DNA of 7,555 nucleotides from Victivallales bacterium (GTDB taxonomy: Bacteria; Verrucomicrobiota; Lentisphaeria; Oligosphaerales; Lenti-02). The position numbers were made by a program, and so were the translations under genes. How positions within the stretch are numbered: position 1 is the first letter of the stretch; every line of letters starts with the position of its first letter. Shown here piece after piece: positions 1 through 5,786 of this stretch. The DNA lies in contig JABGQJ010000373.1 of NCBI GenBank assembly GCA_018648945.1, forward strand, positions 1-7,555. Direction: 5' to 3'. The notes beneath the pieces were generated by a model. It was given only the letters and a program-made list of their open reading frames with translations, was not told where the DNA came from and made no database searches.

Positions 1-77
1 CGACCGCACTGGCCAGCATGCACGGGATTCTGCTCGATGTAGTTGATCGGCTTCGCCAGGCGGGCGGCGTTCGACGT
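1..77 (-). pseudogene. Remnant of a REP-associated tyrosine (Y1/IS200-like) transposase, C-terminal part
   Basis: Read on the minus strand, this stretch encodes the peptide ARLAKPINYIEQNPVHAG (bases 60 down to about 10) and runs off the left edge. 'YIEQNPVHAG' matches the 'YIxxNPVxAGL' signature near the C-terminus of REP-associated Y1 transposases (RAYTs), which nick short intergenic repeats. The frame is closed immediately upstream by TGA (78-80), with no start codon between, and the bases before that are tandem repeat rather than coding sequence. Everything N-terminal to this motif, including the HUH metal-binding part, is therefore missing here. I infer a truncated, dead copy whose break coincides with the repeat. 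The identification rests on about 20 residues, so a chance match is possible. Confidence 0.5.
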
Positions 78-161
78 TCACCCGCTCCCCCATTCGGTGT
101 TCGTCCTCTCCCCCATTCCCCATTCGATGTTCGATGTTCGGCGTTGGGTGTTCGACGTTCG
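69..161. repeat. Degenerate 7-bp tandem repeat, consensus TTCGAYG
   Basis: From 123 to 161 the sequence is five and a half head-to-tail heptamers: TTCGATG, TTCGATG, TTCGGCG, TTGGGTG, TTCGACG, TTCG. A further copy (TTCGACG, 70-76) and a half-degenerate stretch with two CTCCCCCATTC segments lie to its left. The period of seven and the lack of any open frame of recognisable protein argue against coding. The block sits between a transposase remnant and the end of a minus-strand gene. Heptamer-type intergenic repeats of this look are, to my recollection, dispersed in some PVC-group genomes; that is memory, not a search result. It is not palindromic, so it is not a classic REP hairpin or a terminator. 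Confidence 0.75.
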
Positions 162-182
162 CCCCCTCGTGCTCCCCCCTCC

Positions 183-623
183 CTACTTAGCCGCCGCCGT
201 CTTGAACACCCAGACGAAAGGCACGGCAACCTTGCCTGCCCTGCCCTTGAACCCCGTGTGCCGGAAGCTGTTCACGCCGACGGCGTAGAGCACCCCCGGC
301 TTGAGACTGACTGGCAAGACGCAAGTACGGCCGCCGTTCTCCCAGCGCGGGGGTGGACCACCGCGGACGCCGGGATAGACCCCCAGCCGCCGCTGAATGA
401 TCCAGGACCAGGCATTCTCGGTCTGCATCGGGCGGTCGAAGGTGACGCGAACCTCCTTGAGGCCGGCCTCCACGTCCTTGGCACCCGCCGCGGGAAACGT
501 CTTGACCACAACCGGCGGCATCTCGGGATCGAACGCGGGTTCCTCCTGAGCACAGACACCGAGTGCGAACAGGCAGGAGAGAAGGGCCAGGGTCCACACA
601 GCAAGATGGGTTCTGCGGTACAT
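183..623 (-). CDS. Exported single-domain Big_5 (SbsA-like Ig-fold) protein
   Basis: This encodes a 146-aa protein with a Sec signal peptide: basic start MYRR, hydrophobic core at residues 7-22 and likely signal peptidase I cleavage after Ala25 (VCA|QE). There is a cysteine near the site, but its context (L-G-V-C) is not a good lipobox. The mature part has the Big_5 pattern: P-x-V-V-x-TFPAAGAKDVEAG (about 37-54), VRVTFDRPM (58-66), WSWI (72-75), RTCVLPVSLKPGVLYAVGVN (99-118) and a closing VWVFKT. Such domains usually act as Ig-like modules in surface proteins; here it is the whole protein, so its ligand is unknown. The start is well supported by AAGGAGG (630-636) six bases before the ATG. It lies 48 bp downstream of the Dabb gene on the same strand with no obvious promoter between, so co-transcription is likely. 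The family call is from motif recognition. Confidence 0.85.
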   Translation of the reverse strand: MYRRTHLAVWTLALLSCLFALGVCAQEEPAFDPEMPPVVVKTFPAAGAKDVEAGLKEVRVTFDRPMQTENAWSWIIQRRLGVYPGVRGGPPPRWENGGRTCVLPVSLKPGVLYAVGVNSFRHTGFKGRAGKVAVPFVWVFKTAAAK

Positions 624-671
624 GATACGCCTCCTTGGTTCTCACACACACGCGGTTCGTTCTGCCCGCTA

Positions 672-971
672 CTAGTCGGGCGACAGCCGCTCGTAGTCAA
701 TCTCCATGAACTCCTCGACCTCGGGAATCCAACGCTCCTCCACGAACTGGACGTGGACCGGATGGTCGCTGTAGGCATCATATGCCGCCGCATCAGCGAA
801 CTCCATGGAGAAGCCGAAGTGGAAATCGTTCTTGGGGCTGGTCTGGCGAAGTTGCTCGAACTTCTCGACCCCGGGGATGGCAGCTAGACACAGCGCATCG
901 AGCAGGAACTGCCGTTCCTCGGCGGAATCCGTGGCATGCTTCAGACGAAAAACGACGGTATGGCGGATCAT
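672..971 (-). CDS. Dabb-family (stress-responsive A/B barrel) protein, 99 aa
   Basis: This is a small soluble protein of the Dabb family, ferredoxin-like alpha/beta barrels that dimerise; members include plant stress proteins and some enzymes, and most bacterial ones have no known substrate. Seen here are the N-terminal strand MIRHTVVFRLK (1-11) with the family's conserved His4, a helix rich in charged residues (14-29), the second strand FHFGFSMEFAD (50-60) and the typical end YDAYSDHPVHVQFVEE (64-79) followed by an acidic tail. A longer reading from an ATG at 1002-1004 exists, but the ATG at 969-971 is preceded by AGAGG (979-983) with seven bases of spacing and places the family's conserved 'M-x-RH' at the very start, so I chose it. 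It appears to be the first gene of a minus-strand pair with the Big_5 protein. No catalytic role can be assigned. Confidence 0.88.
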   Translation of the reverse strand: MIRHTVVFRLKHATDSAEERQFLLDALCLAAIPGVEKFEQLRQTSPKNDFHFGFSMEFADAAAYDAYSDHPVHVQFVEERWIPEVEEFMEIDYERLSPD

Positions 972-1032
972 GGCTGGGCCTCTGGCAGAAAGGTGGCATG
1001 CCACGCCCGTTCACAGGGCGAGACTCTGACAG

Positions 1033-1062
1033 ACTGTAGCACATTTGCCGTCCTCTTGCCTA
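1033..1062 (-). promoter_or_regulatory. Predicted sigma70-like promoter for the Dabb / Big_5 pair
   Basis: On the minus strand TAGGCA (1062-1057) and TACAGT (1038-1033) are separated by 18 bases. Each matches four of six consensus bases, and the -10 is preceded by GC (GCTACAGT). Transcription would begin near 1026, giving a 5' leader of about 55 bases before the Dabb start. Two further bases agree with the CTANNNT pattern seen upstream of other genes here. Confidence 0.4.
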
Positions 1063-1122
1063 CCCGCCGACCACTCAGCGCCTCGTGGCAGGCACGCTCT
1101 TGGCAGCAGGGGTGGGCTGGAT

Positions 1123-1146
1123 GGGGCGAAGCCCCTATATTGGGGC
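1123..1146 (+). promoter_or_regulatory. Alternative stem-loops GGGGC/GCCCC/GGGGC with -10-like TATATT
   Basis: The 290-base gap between the divergent Dabb and glycosyltransferase genes (972-1261) holds no recognised long gene. Within it GGGGC (1123-1127), GCCCC (1131-1135) and GGGGC (1142-1146) can form two mutually exclusive 5-bp hairpins. The spacer of the second is TATATT (1136-1141), a 5/6 match to a -10 box preceded by C. A -35 at the right distance is poor (TGGGCT, 1113-1118). It could be the promoter of the glycosyltransferase; the inverted repeats might be operator half-sites or coincidence in GC-rich DNA. Confidence 0.25.
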
Positions 1147-1168
1147 GGTCCAACACTGGGAGTTCCGC

Positions 1169-1255
1169 ATGAGTAGCATCGTGTCGTGTCCGGAGACATG
1201 CCGGGCGTTTGCCCGCAGCCATTTCGTGGCTGGCCTGGCCGGGACTGGGAAGTAG
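1169..1255 (+). CDS. Possible 28-codon leader ORF before the glycosyltransferase
   Basis: An ATG at 1169 is preceded by GGGAG (1158-1162) with six bases of spacing, a better ribosome-binding site than that of the gene downstream. It opens a 28-residue peptide starting MSSIVSCPETCRAF and ending at TAG (1253-1255), six bases before the glycosyltransferase ATG and in the same reading frame. It could be a leader peptide that couples or attenuates translation, or a chance ORF. The peptide resembles nothing I know, and third-position GC is only moderately high, so coding is not proven. Confidence 0.3.
   Translation: MSSIVSCPETCRAFARSHFVAGLAGTGK
1202..1232 (+). promoter_or_regulatory. Two adjacent hairpins upstream of the glycosyltransferase
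   Basis: CGGGC-GTTT-GCCCG (1202-1215) is followed with no gap by CAGCCA-TTTCG-TGGCTG (1216-1232), both perfect stems (5 and 6 bp). They end 29 bases before the glycosyltransferase start and lie inside the possible leader ORF. Neither has a T-tract, so they are not classical terminators. They might shape translation of the downstream gene. Confidence 0.35.
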
Positions 1256-1261
1256 CGCGAT

Positions 1262-2302
1262 ATGCAGCCATACAAAGGCCCCATCTCGCGCGTCCATGTG
1301 TTCGGCCATCCTGTTCACCCACTGGATGCCACCCACCAGCCAGCCGATGCGCAGGTGTTCAACTGCCTGAACTTCTGCACCTTGCTGGCCCGGGCTGGCC
1401 TCCCCTACATCTACTACGGCATGCGGGGTTCCCAGTTGCCCGGAGGTGGCGAGTTCGTGGATTTGGGCGAGGCAACGGGAGAATGGGAGTGCGGCGGCGA
1501 CTGGCATGTGGAGTACACTCGCCGGGCGAATACCGCCTTCGCCGCCAATGCGACCGAGCCGCCGGACCTGCGCCCCGAACTGGCCGTGTTCCTCTATGGC
1601 GCGGCCCATGAGGACCTGGAAGTGGGCAGGATCCCCCCGGTGGAGGCGATGATCGGCTATGACCACTGCTGCGATGCCTACCGCGTATTCCCCTCCTACG
1701 CGCACCAAGCCGCGCTCTACACACGCTACCAGGAACTCGTCCACGACACCCAGTTCTTCGACACGGTGATCCCCCATTTCCTCGATCCGGATCACTACCC
1801 GCTGGGTTCCGGCCAGGGCGGCTATGCTCTCTACCTGGGCCGGGACGCGCCCGACAAGGGCATCGCCCTGGCGGCAGACGCCTGCGCTGCCCATGGCCTG
1901 CCATTCCGCAAAGTGCATGGCGGCGTCTGGGGACAGGAAAAGGCGAAACTGCTGGGCGAGGCCCAGGTGGTGCTGATGCCAACCCTGTACCTGGAGCCCT
2001 TCGGCTACGTGGCCATCGAGGCCCAGATGTGCGGCACGCCGGTGGTCACGACCGATTGGGGAGCCTTCCCGGAAACCGTCGAGCAAGGCGTGTCCGGCTA
2101 CCGGTGCCGCACCAAGGCGGAATTCCTGGATGCCCTCGCCAAGACCCCGAACCTGAATCGACACGCCATCCGTGAACAGGCCGTGGAGCGCTTCGGTATC
2201 GAGGCGGTTGGGCCTCAGTACCTGGATTACTTCGACTTCGTGTGGCGGGTGCACGCCGACGGTTACGAGGCGGTTGGCGCCTGCCGAACCCCCCGCGCCT
2301 AG
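1262..2302 (+). CDS. Family 4-type (GT-B) glycosyltransferase
   Basis: This is a 346-aa protein that would transfer a sugar from a nucleotide-sugar donor; the acceptor cannot be told. The C-terminal donor domain is clear: YLGRDAPDKG (191-200), the A-x-V-x-L-M-P strand (234-240), the E-x7-E motif EPFGYVAIE (245-253), then CGTPVVTTDWGAFPE (257-271) and a G-V-S-G-Y turn (276-280). The N-terminal acceptor domain starts with VHVFGHP (11-17) and FNCLNFCTLLARAG (33-46), like soluble bacterial and viral GT4 proteins with the 'FNSCAYTQKV' start. There is no signal peptide or membrane segment, so it is probably cytoplasmic. ATG 1262 is the first start in frame after TAG 1253-1255; the GGGAAG about 10 bases upstream is a weak site. 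No polysaccharide gene cluster surrounds it, so it may act alone, for example on a lipid, a protein or a compatible solute. Confidence 0.88.
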   Translation: MQPYKGPISRVHVFGHPVHPLDATHQPADAQVFNCLNFCTLLARAGLPYIYYGMRGSQLPGGGEFVDLGEATGEWECGGDWHVEYTRRANTAFAANATEPPDLRPELAVFLYGAAHEDLEVGRIPPVEAMIGYDHCCDAYRVFPSYAHQAALYTRYQELVHDTQFFDTVIPHFLDPDHYPLGSGQGGYALYLGRDAPDKGIALAADACAAHGLPFRKVHGGVWGQEKAKLLGEAQVVLMPTLYLEPFGYVAIEAQMCGTPVVTTDWGAFPETVEQGVSGYRCRTKAEFLDALAKTPNLNRHAIREQAVERFGIEAVGPQYLDYFDFVWRVHADGYEAVGACRTPRA

Positions 2303-2312
2303 ACGCGCCCCC

Positions 2313-2340
2313 TTGCCCAAGGTCGCTTTCCGGCTATGCT
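2313..2340 (+). promoter_or_regulatory. Predicted promoter of the ycf46-like gene, with inverted repeats
   Basis: TTGCCC (2313-2318) and TATGCT (2335-2340) are 16 bases apart, each four of six to consensus, and the -10 is preceded by GGC. The inverted repeat CCTTG-CC-CAAGG (2311-2322) overlaps the -35 box. A second one, CGGGA-N6-TCCCG (2342-2357), lies across the expected start point. These may be operator or leader-hairpin elements. The gap from the glycosyltransferase stop to the next start is 83 bases, and no terminator was seen in it. Confidence 0.45.
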
Positions 2341-2385
2341 ACGGGAAACGCGTCCCGATCAAGAGCCCCTCCCGGAGACCGCCCC

Positions 2386-3855
2386 ATGGCCACGATTCTT
2401 GACGAAATCCGCACTTCCATCCAAGCGCAGAGCCCCCTGATCTACCTCTACTCCCCCGAGGAGGAACGGGTTCTGCGCATGCTGCATGTCGTGGCAGGCG
2501 AACAGGACTGCGACCTGCGCATCTGGAGCTGCGTCGAAGGCCTGCAAGGCAGCGAAGAAGCCGCCACCACCGACCCCGTCGCAGCCCTGCGCACGGTGGT
2601 GAAGGAGGATCTCACCGGCCTCATCATCTTCAAGGATCTCGCGCCGTTTCTGGAGCGCCCCGAGGTGGCCCGCGCCTTGCGCGATGCATACTATTCGGGC
2701 GCGGCCGAGCGACGGACAGTGATCATCGTGTCTGCGGACCTGACCATGCCCGAGTCCCTCAAGAAGGAAATGCACCTCATCGAGGTGCCGCCGCCGGAAG
2801 AAACCGACATTCTCCAGCAACTCGGGCAGATCCGCAAGACCAACGAACACTACAACCTCCCTGACGAAGCCATCCAGGAGGTCGCGATGGCCCTGAAGGG
2901 CCTGACCGAAACGGAAATTCGCCACGTCATGCACCGCGTCCTGCAACACGAAACTGCAGCCAAGGACGAACTGGTTGACGAGATCTTCAATGAGAAGAAG
3001 AACATCGTCAAAAAGTCCGGCTACCTGGAGTTCTCCCCCCCACGCTGGGGAATCGACGGCCTGGGTGGGCTGGGCAGTCTCAAGGACTGGCTGGTCAAAC
3101 GCCGCCGGATGTTCACCCCGGAAGCGGTGGCGGCGGGTGTCCCGGTTCCCAAGGGCCTGCTGATGATGGGGGTCAGCGGCTGCGGCAAAAGCCTGGCCGT
3201 GAAGGTGATCTCATCCCTCTGGGAGATCCCCCTCTTCCGGCTGGACATGAACCTAGTCTTCTCGGGCATGTACGGCAGCCCCGAGGAGACCTTCCACCGG
3301 GCGCTGCGCACGGTGGAATCCGTGGCCCCGGCCGTGCTCTGGATCGACGAGATCGAGAATGCCCTGGGGATGGACGACGACGGCATCGCGGCCAACACCC
3401 ACATCTTCTCCTCCTTCCTCACCTGGATGCAGGAGAAACCCCCCATGATCTTCATCGCAGCCACCGCCAACCGCATCCAAGCCCTCCCAGCGGAGATCAT
3501 CCGCAAGGGGCGTTTCGACCAAGTGTTCTTCTGCGACCTGCCGACCAAGGAGGAGCGCGTCGAGATCTTCCGCATCCACCTGGCCCTGAACAGCGCGGAC
3601 CTGGACGACTTCGACTTCAAAATGCTCACCGTGCAGACCGACGGCTGGAACGGCGCCGAAATCGAGCAGGCCGTCATCGCGGCCCGTACCGAGGCCTACT
3701 ACGATGGCCGCGAGTTCAGTCAACGCGATCTGGATATCAGCATCGCCAAGATCGTGCCCCTGTCCGACACCATGGAGCAACAGATCAAGACCATCCGCAG
3801 TTGGGCCTTCTCTCGCGCCACTCCCGCCTCCAAATACGGCAGACGCCGCCGCTGA
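2386..3855 (+). CDS. ycf46: Ycf46-like AAA ATPase, 489 aa
   Basis: This is an AAA ATPase of the Ycf46 type, named after algal plastid and cyanobacterial proteins; the cyanobacterial member has been linked to inorganic-carbon use, while the role outside photosynthetic lineages is unknown. The first 150 or so residues form a degenerate ATPase-like domain with the family opening 'SPLIYLYSPEEER' and no P-loop. A helical linker follows, then GIDGLGGLGSLKDWL (222-236). The functional AAA module has Walker A GVSGCGKS (262-269), Walker B VLWIDE (317-322), sensor-1 Asn362, the R-K-G-R-F-D segment (373-378) with candidate arginine fingers, and sensor-2 region GAE (423-425). All catalytic residues are present. 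I use ATG 2386, because GGAG (2374-2377) lies eight bases upstream and the protein then begins where relatives do. An in-frame ATG at 2242 would overlap the glycosyltransferase. The C-terminus is basic (GRRRR). No protease partner is adjacent. Confidence 0.93.
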   Translation: MATILDEIRTSIQAQSPLIYLYSPEEERVLRMLHVVAGEQDCDLRIWSCVEGLQGSEEAATTDPVAALRTVVKEDLTGLIIFKDLAPFLERPEVARALRDAYYSGAAERRTVIIVSADLTMPESLKKEMHLIEVPPPEETDILQQLGQIRKTNEHYNLPDEAIQEVAMALKGLTETEIRHVMHRVLQHETAAKDELVDEIFNEKKNIVKKSGYLEFSPPRWGIDGLGGLGSLKDWLVKRRRMFTPEAVAAGVPVPKGLLMMGVSGCGKSLAVKVISSLWEIPLFRLDMNLVFSGMYGSPEETFHRALRTVESVAPAVLWIDEIENALGMDDDGIAANTHIFSSFLTWMQEKPPMIFIAATANRIQALPAEIIRKGRFDQVFFCDLPTKEERVEIFRIHLALNSADLDDFDFKMLTVQTDGWNGAEIEQAVIAARTEAYYDGREFSQRDLDISIAKIVPLSDTMEQQIKTIRSWAFSRATPASKYGRRRR

Positions 3856-3962
3856 CGACCGCTGATTGGGGCCACGCAGGCCACGGGAAAGTGAGCACAG
3901 ACGCCGCCCGGCATGTAGAGTATGGCGGAACCAGGCCATCTCTTCGTCCGGGGGTAGTTGTC

Positions 3963-4613
3963 ATGACCCGCTCTCTCTCTCTGCTAATCGTGGGACTCAT
4001 GCTCGGTGGGTGCGCCAACTACTGGTCCGACCGCAGTCGCGACACCGCCGACCTGTTGACCCTAACGGCCACCACGGGCATCGGCGCAAGAGCCCAGATC
4101 GGCCCGGTTCAACTTGCCCCGCTGGCCATCCTGGTGGACGTGGCAGGCCTCCGCGGTGGCGAGTGGTTCATTGCGGACCTCGGCGAAAACAGCACCGTCT
4201 TCCCGATGGATGTCGGGGCGCTCTGGTGGTGCTCCTCCATCCTGGCCGAGCCCGGCACACCCCGTCTGCAGGAACGCGGCAAGGCCTACTGTGCCTTCCC
4301 TGCGGGCGCCGACCGCGAGGAGTTGTTCGCTCGACACACCGCCACCATCCCCTTCCTCTCCCTGCCCCGAGCCACTTGGTCCGAGGAAAAGTTCTCGCTC
4401 GAACGCGTCTCGCCAGCCTACTTCGGCCAACTGGAGGTCTCCCTAGCGCTGGGCGCCGGGCTTCGCCTCGGCACCAATCTGGCCGAGTGGGCCGATTTCG
4501 CCTGCGGCTGGTTCGGCCTCGACCTGCTCAACGACGACCACCCCACTGGCGCCACCGCCCGGACTACCCGCCCCATTCTCCGCATTCCCGAGTCCGACCA
4601 GCAACCCGAGTAG
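3963..4613 (+). CDS. Predicted lipoprotein of a conserved envelope family, 216 aa
   Basis: The N-terminus is a lipoprotein signal: MTRSLSLLIVGLML then the lipobox L-G-G-C with Cys17 as the lipid-bearing residue. The mature protein begins ANYWSDRSRDTADLLTLTATTGIGARAQIGP, here split as ANYWSDRSRDTAD (18-30) and LLTLTATTGIGARAQIGP (31-48), and ends with the segment GAGLRLGTNLAEW (164-176), DFACGWFGLDLLNDD (178-192). I recall this arrangement (N-Y-x-x-D-R near Cys, G-x-R-x-G-x-N and a 'W-F-G-x-D-x-x-x-D-D' end) from conserved hypothetical lipoproteins of PVC bacteria and spirochaetes; no function is known. An upstream frame extension to 3801 overlaps the AAA gene and lacks a signal peptide, so ATG 3963 is preferred. 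Its ribosome site, GGGGG (3950-3954), is modest. A weak -10-like TAGAGT lies at 3916-3921. The 107-base gap after ycf46 shows no strong terminator. Confidence 0.85.
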   Translation: MTRSLSLLIVGLMLGGCANYWSDRSRDTADLLTLTATTGIGARAQIGPVQLAPLAILVDVAGLRGGEWFIADLGENSTVFPMDVGALWWCSSILAEPGTPRLQERGKAYCAFPAGADREELFARHTATIPFLSLPRATWSEEKFSLERVSPAYFGQLEVSLALGAGLRLGTNLAEWADFACGWFGLDLLNDDHPTGATARTTRPILRIPESDQQPE

Positions 4614-4639
4614 AAGCACGGGCACGGAGTCCGAAGCCA

Positions 4640-4706
4640 GCCCCATCACGGGGCAGCGGCGGCCTGGCATCCGGCATCACAGCCGCAATGGGGCGGACCC
4701 TCCGCC
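4640..4706 (+). terminator. Hairpins downstream of the lipoprotein gene, possible terminator
   Basis: GCCCC-ATCAC-GGGGC (4640-4654) and the stronger GGCGGA-CCC-TCCGCC (4692-4706) lie in the 191-base gap between the lipoprotein stop and the kinase start. Neither is followed by a run of T, so intrinsic termination is uncertain. Their place, before a separate promoter, fits a transcript end. The rest of the gap holds the kinase promoter and a C-run; I see no gene in it. Confidence 0.3.
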
Positions 4707-4725
4707 GACCCGGTTCCGTGGGGCG

Positions 4726-4753
4726 TTGAGGGTTCTGGGGAGAGAGCTAGATT
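4726..4753 (+). promoter_or_regulatory. Predicted sigma70-like promoter of the kinase operon
   Basis: TTGAGG (4726-4731) and TAGATT (4748-4753) are 16 bases apart, each four of six to consensus, and the -10 is preceded by GC (GCTAGATT). Transcription would start near 4760, giving a leader of about 45 bases that contains a run of nine C. Confidence 0.5.
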
Positions 4754-4774
4754 GCGCGGTGTCTGCTTCGCCTT

Positions 4775-4783
4775 CCCCCCCCC
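4775..4783. repeat. C9 homopolymer in the kinase leader
   Basis: Nine consecutive C lie between the predicted promoter (-10 at 4748-4753) and the ribosome-binding site (GAGG, 4792-4795). Runs of this length can change by slippage in some bacteria, or be assembly errors. Here a change would alter the untranslated leader length and not the frame. Confidence 0.8.
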
Positions 4784-4804
4784 GAACTCCCGAGGATGCT
4801 CTGC

Positions 4805-5758
4805 ATGGACCCATATCTGATCAGTTGTGATTGGGGCAGTACGTCGTTTCGCCTGCGAGTCGTGACCGCAGCGGGCCGGAGGCTGGCGGAGCGGAAGTCC
4901 GCGCAGGGCACGTCCGCCGTGAGCGAACCCGGACTCTCCGCCGAGGAGCGCGAGGTGCGCTTCTCACGGGTTCTGGCTGGCGAATTGGCCGAACTGGGCG
5001 ACGCCTATGCGGCACTGCCAGTGGTCGTTTCCGGCATGGCGACGTCGGCGCATGGCTGGGTGGAACTGCCCTACGCCATGGCGCCGCTGCCGCTGGATGG
5101 CAGTGGCTTGGTGACGGCGCAACGCGAGGTGGCGGGGCATAGCGTGACCCTGGTTTCGGGGGTGCGCACGGCGCACGACGTGATGCGGGGCGAGGAGTGC
5201 GAACTGCTCGGCTTGCTGCGATCGCGCCCCGAGCTGGCGCAGGAGAACGTCCTGGTTCTCCTGCCCGGCACGCATGCCAAGCATGTCTGTCTGTCCGAAG
5301 GCCTGCTCCAAGGCTTCAGCACCGCGATGACGGGGGAGCTGTTCGCCCTGCTCAAGGAACACAGCGTGCTGCGCTACAGCTTCGTGGACAGCGATGACGA
5401 CAGCGCGCCAGAGCACGATGCGGACGAGGTGTTCTGCATGGGCCTCCGGGATGGCTTGCAGGGCAGCCTGCTCGCCGCACTTTTCCAGGTGCGGGCGAAG
5501 TCCCTCCTCGACGGTGCCGCCGCAAGCGAATGCACGGACTACCTGAACGGGGCCTTGCTCGGAGACGAGTTGCGCGGGGAGGACCCCACGGAGTGGGAAC
5601 GGATCCTCGTCTGTGCTCCCGAGCGGCGAGCCCGGCAGTACCATCGGGCCGTTGAGATGATCTGGCCCGAGACTCCGGTGCTGGTGATCGGGGAGATCGA
5701 GCTGGATCGCCTGGTCTCGTCTGGCCATCTCGCCGTACTGGCGCAGCAAGACGGGTAG
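4805..5758 (+). CDS. dgoK: 2-dehydro-3-deoxygalactonokinase
   Basis: This kinase would use ATP to phosphorylate 2-dehydro-3-deoxy-D-galactonate (KDGal) to its 6-phosphate in the DeLey-Doudoroff galactonate pathway, in the cytoplasm. The 317-aa length fits the DgoK family. Family motifs in order are ISCDWGSTSFR (6-16, the phosphate-binding turn), VVSGMATSAHGWVELPY (74-90), DVMRGEE (125-131), LPGTHAKH (153-160; relatives usually have PGTHSKW, so the Trp is replaced by His) and TAMTGELFALL (173-183). The first in-frame ATG (4796) touches GAGG (4792-4795), too close to function, whereas ATG 4805 has that site nine bases upstream, so I start there. The kinase's usual partners (aldolase dgoA, dehydratase dgoD, transporter, regulator) are not in the window. 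It is followed after 28 bases by the propeller gene, suggesting an operon. A related sugar-acid kinase activity is possible. Confidence 0.9.
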   Translation: MDPYLISCDWGSTSFRLRVVTAAGRRLAERKSAQGTSAVSEPGLSAEEREVRFSRVLAGELAELGDAYAALPVVVSGMATSAHGWVELPYAMAPLPLDGSGLVTAQREVAGHSVTLVSGVRTAHDVMRGEECELLGLLRSRPELAQENVLVLLPGTHAKHVCLSEGLLQGFSTAMTGELFALLKEHSVLRYSFVDSDDDSAPEHDADEVFCMGLRDGLQGSLLAALFQVRAKSLLDGAAASECTDYLNGALLGDELRGEDPTEWERILVCAPERRARQYHRAVEMIWPETPVLVIGEIELDRLVSSGHLAVLAQQDG

Positions 5759-5786
5759 ATGGAACCAACTGATTAGGAGTCGTGCG

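Noticed and set aside
69..161. CRISPR array
   Set aside because: The units are 7 bp and contiguous, without spacers of 25-40 bases, and no cas gene is nearby.
18..887. Plus-strand open frame of 289 codons across the left part
   Set aside because: It runs antisense through the Big_5 and Dabb genes and through the heptamer repeat; the translation has no family features.
1005..1261. Structured noncoding RNA or riboswitch before the glycosyltransferase
   Set aside because: Several short hairpins are present, but I recognise no known riboswitch core and the stems are short enough to arise by chance in GC-rich DNA.
968..2320. Long minus-strand open frame of 450 codons opposite the glycosyltransferase
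   Set aside because: It is antisense to a gene with clear GT4 motifs, has no recognisable domains and overlaps the start of the Dabb gene. Long antisense frames are common in GC-rich coding DNA.
2242..2385. N-terminal extension of the AAA ATPase from an ATG at 2242
   Set aside because: It overlaps the glycosyltransferase, crosses the predicted promoter and encodes an Arg/Pro-rich stretch unlike the family; ATG 2386 has a good ribosome site.
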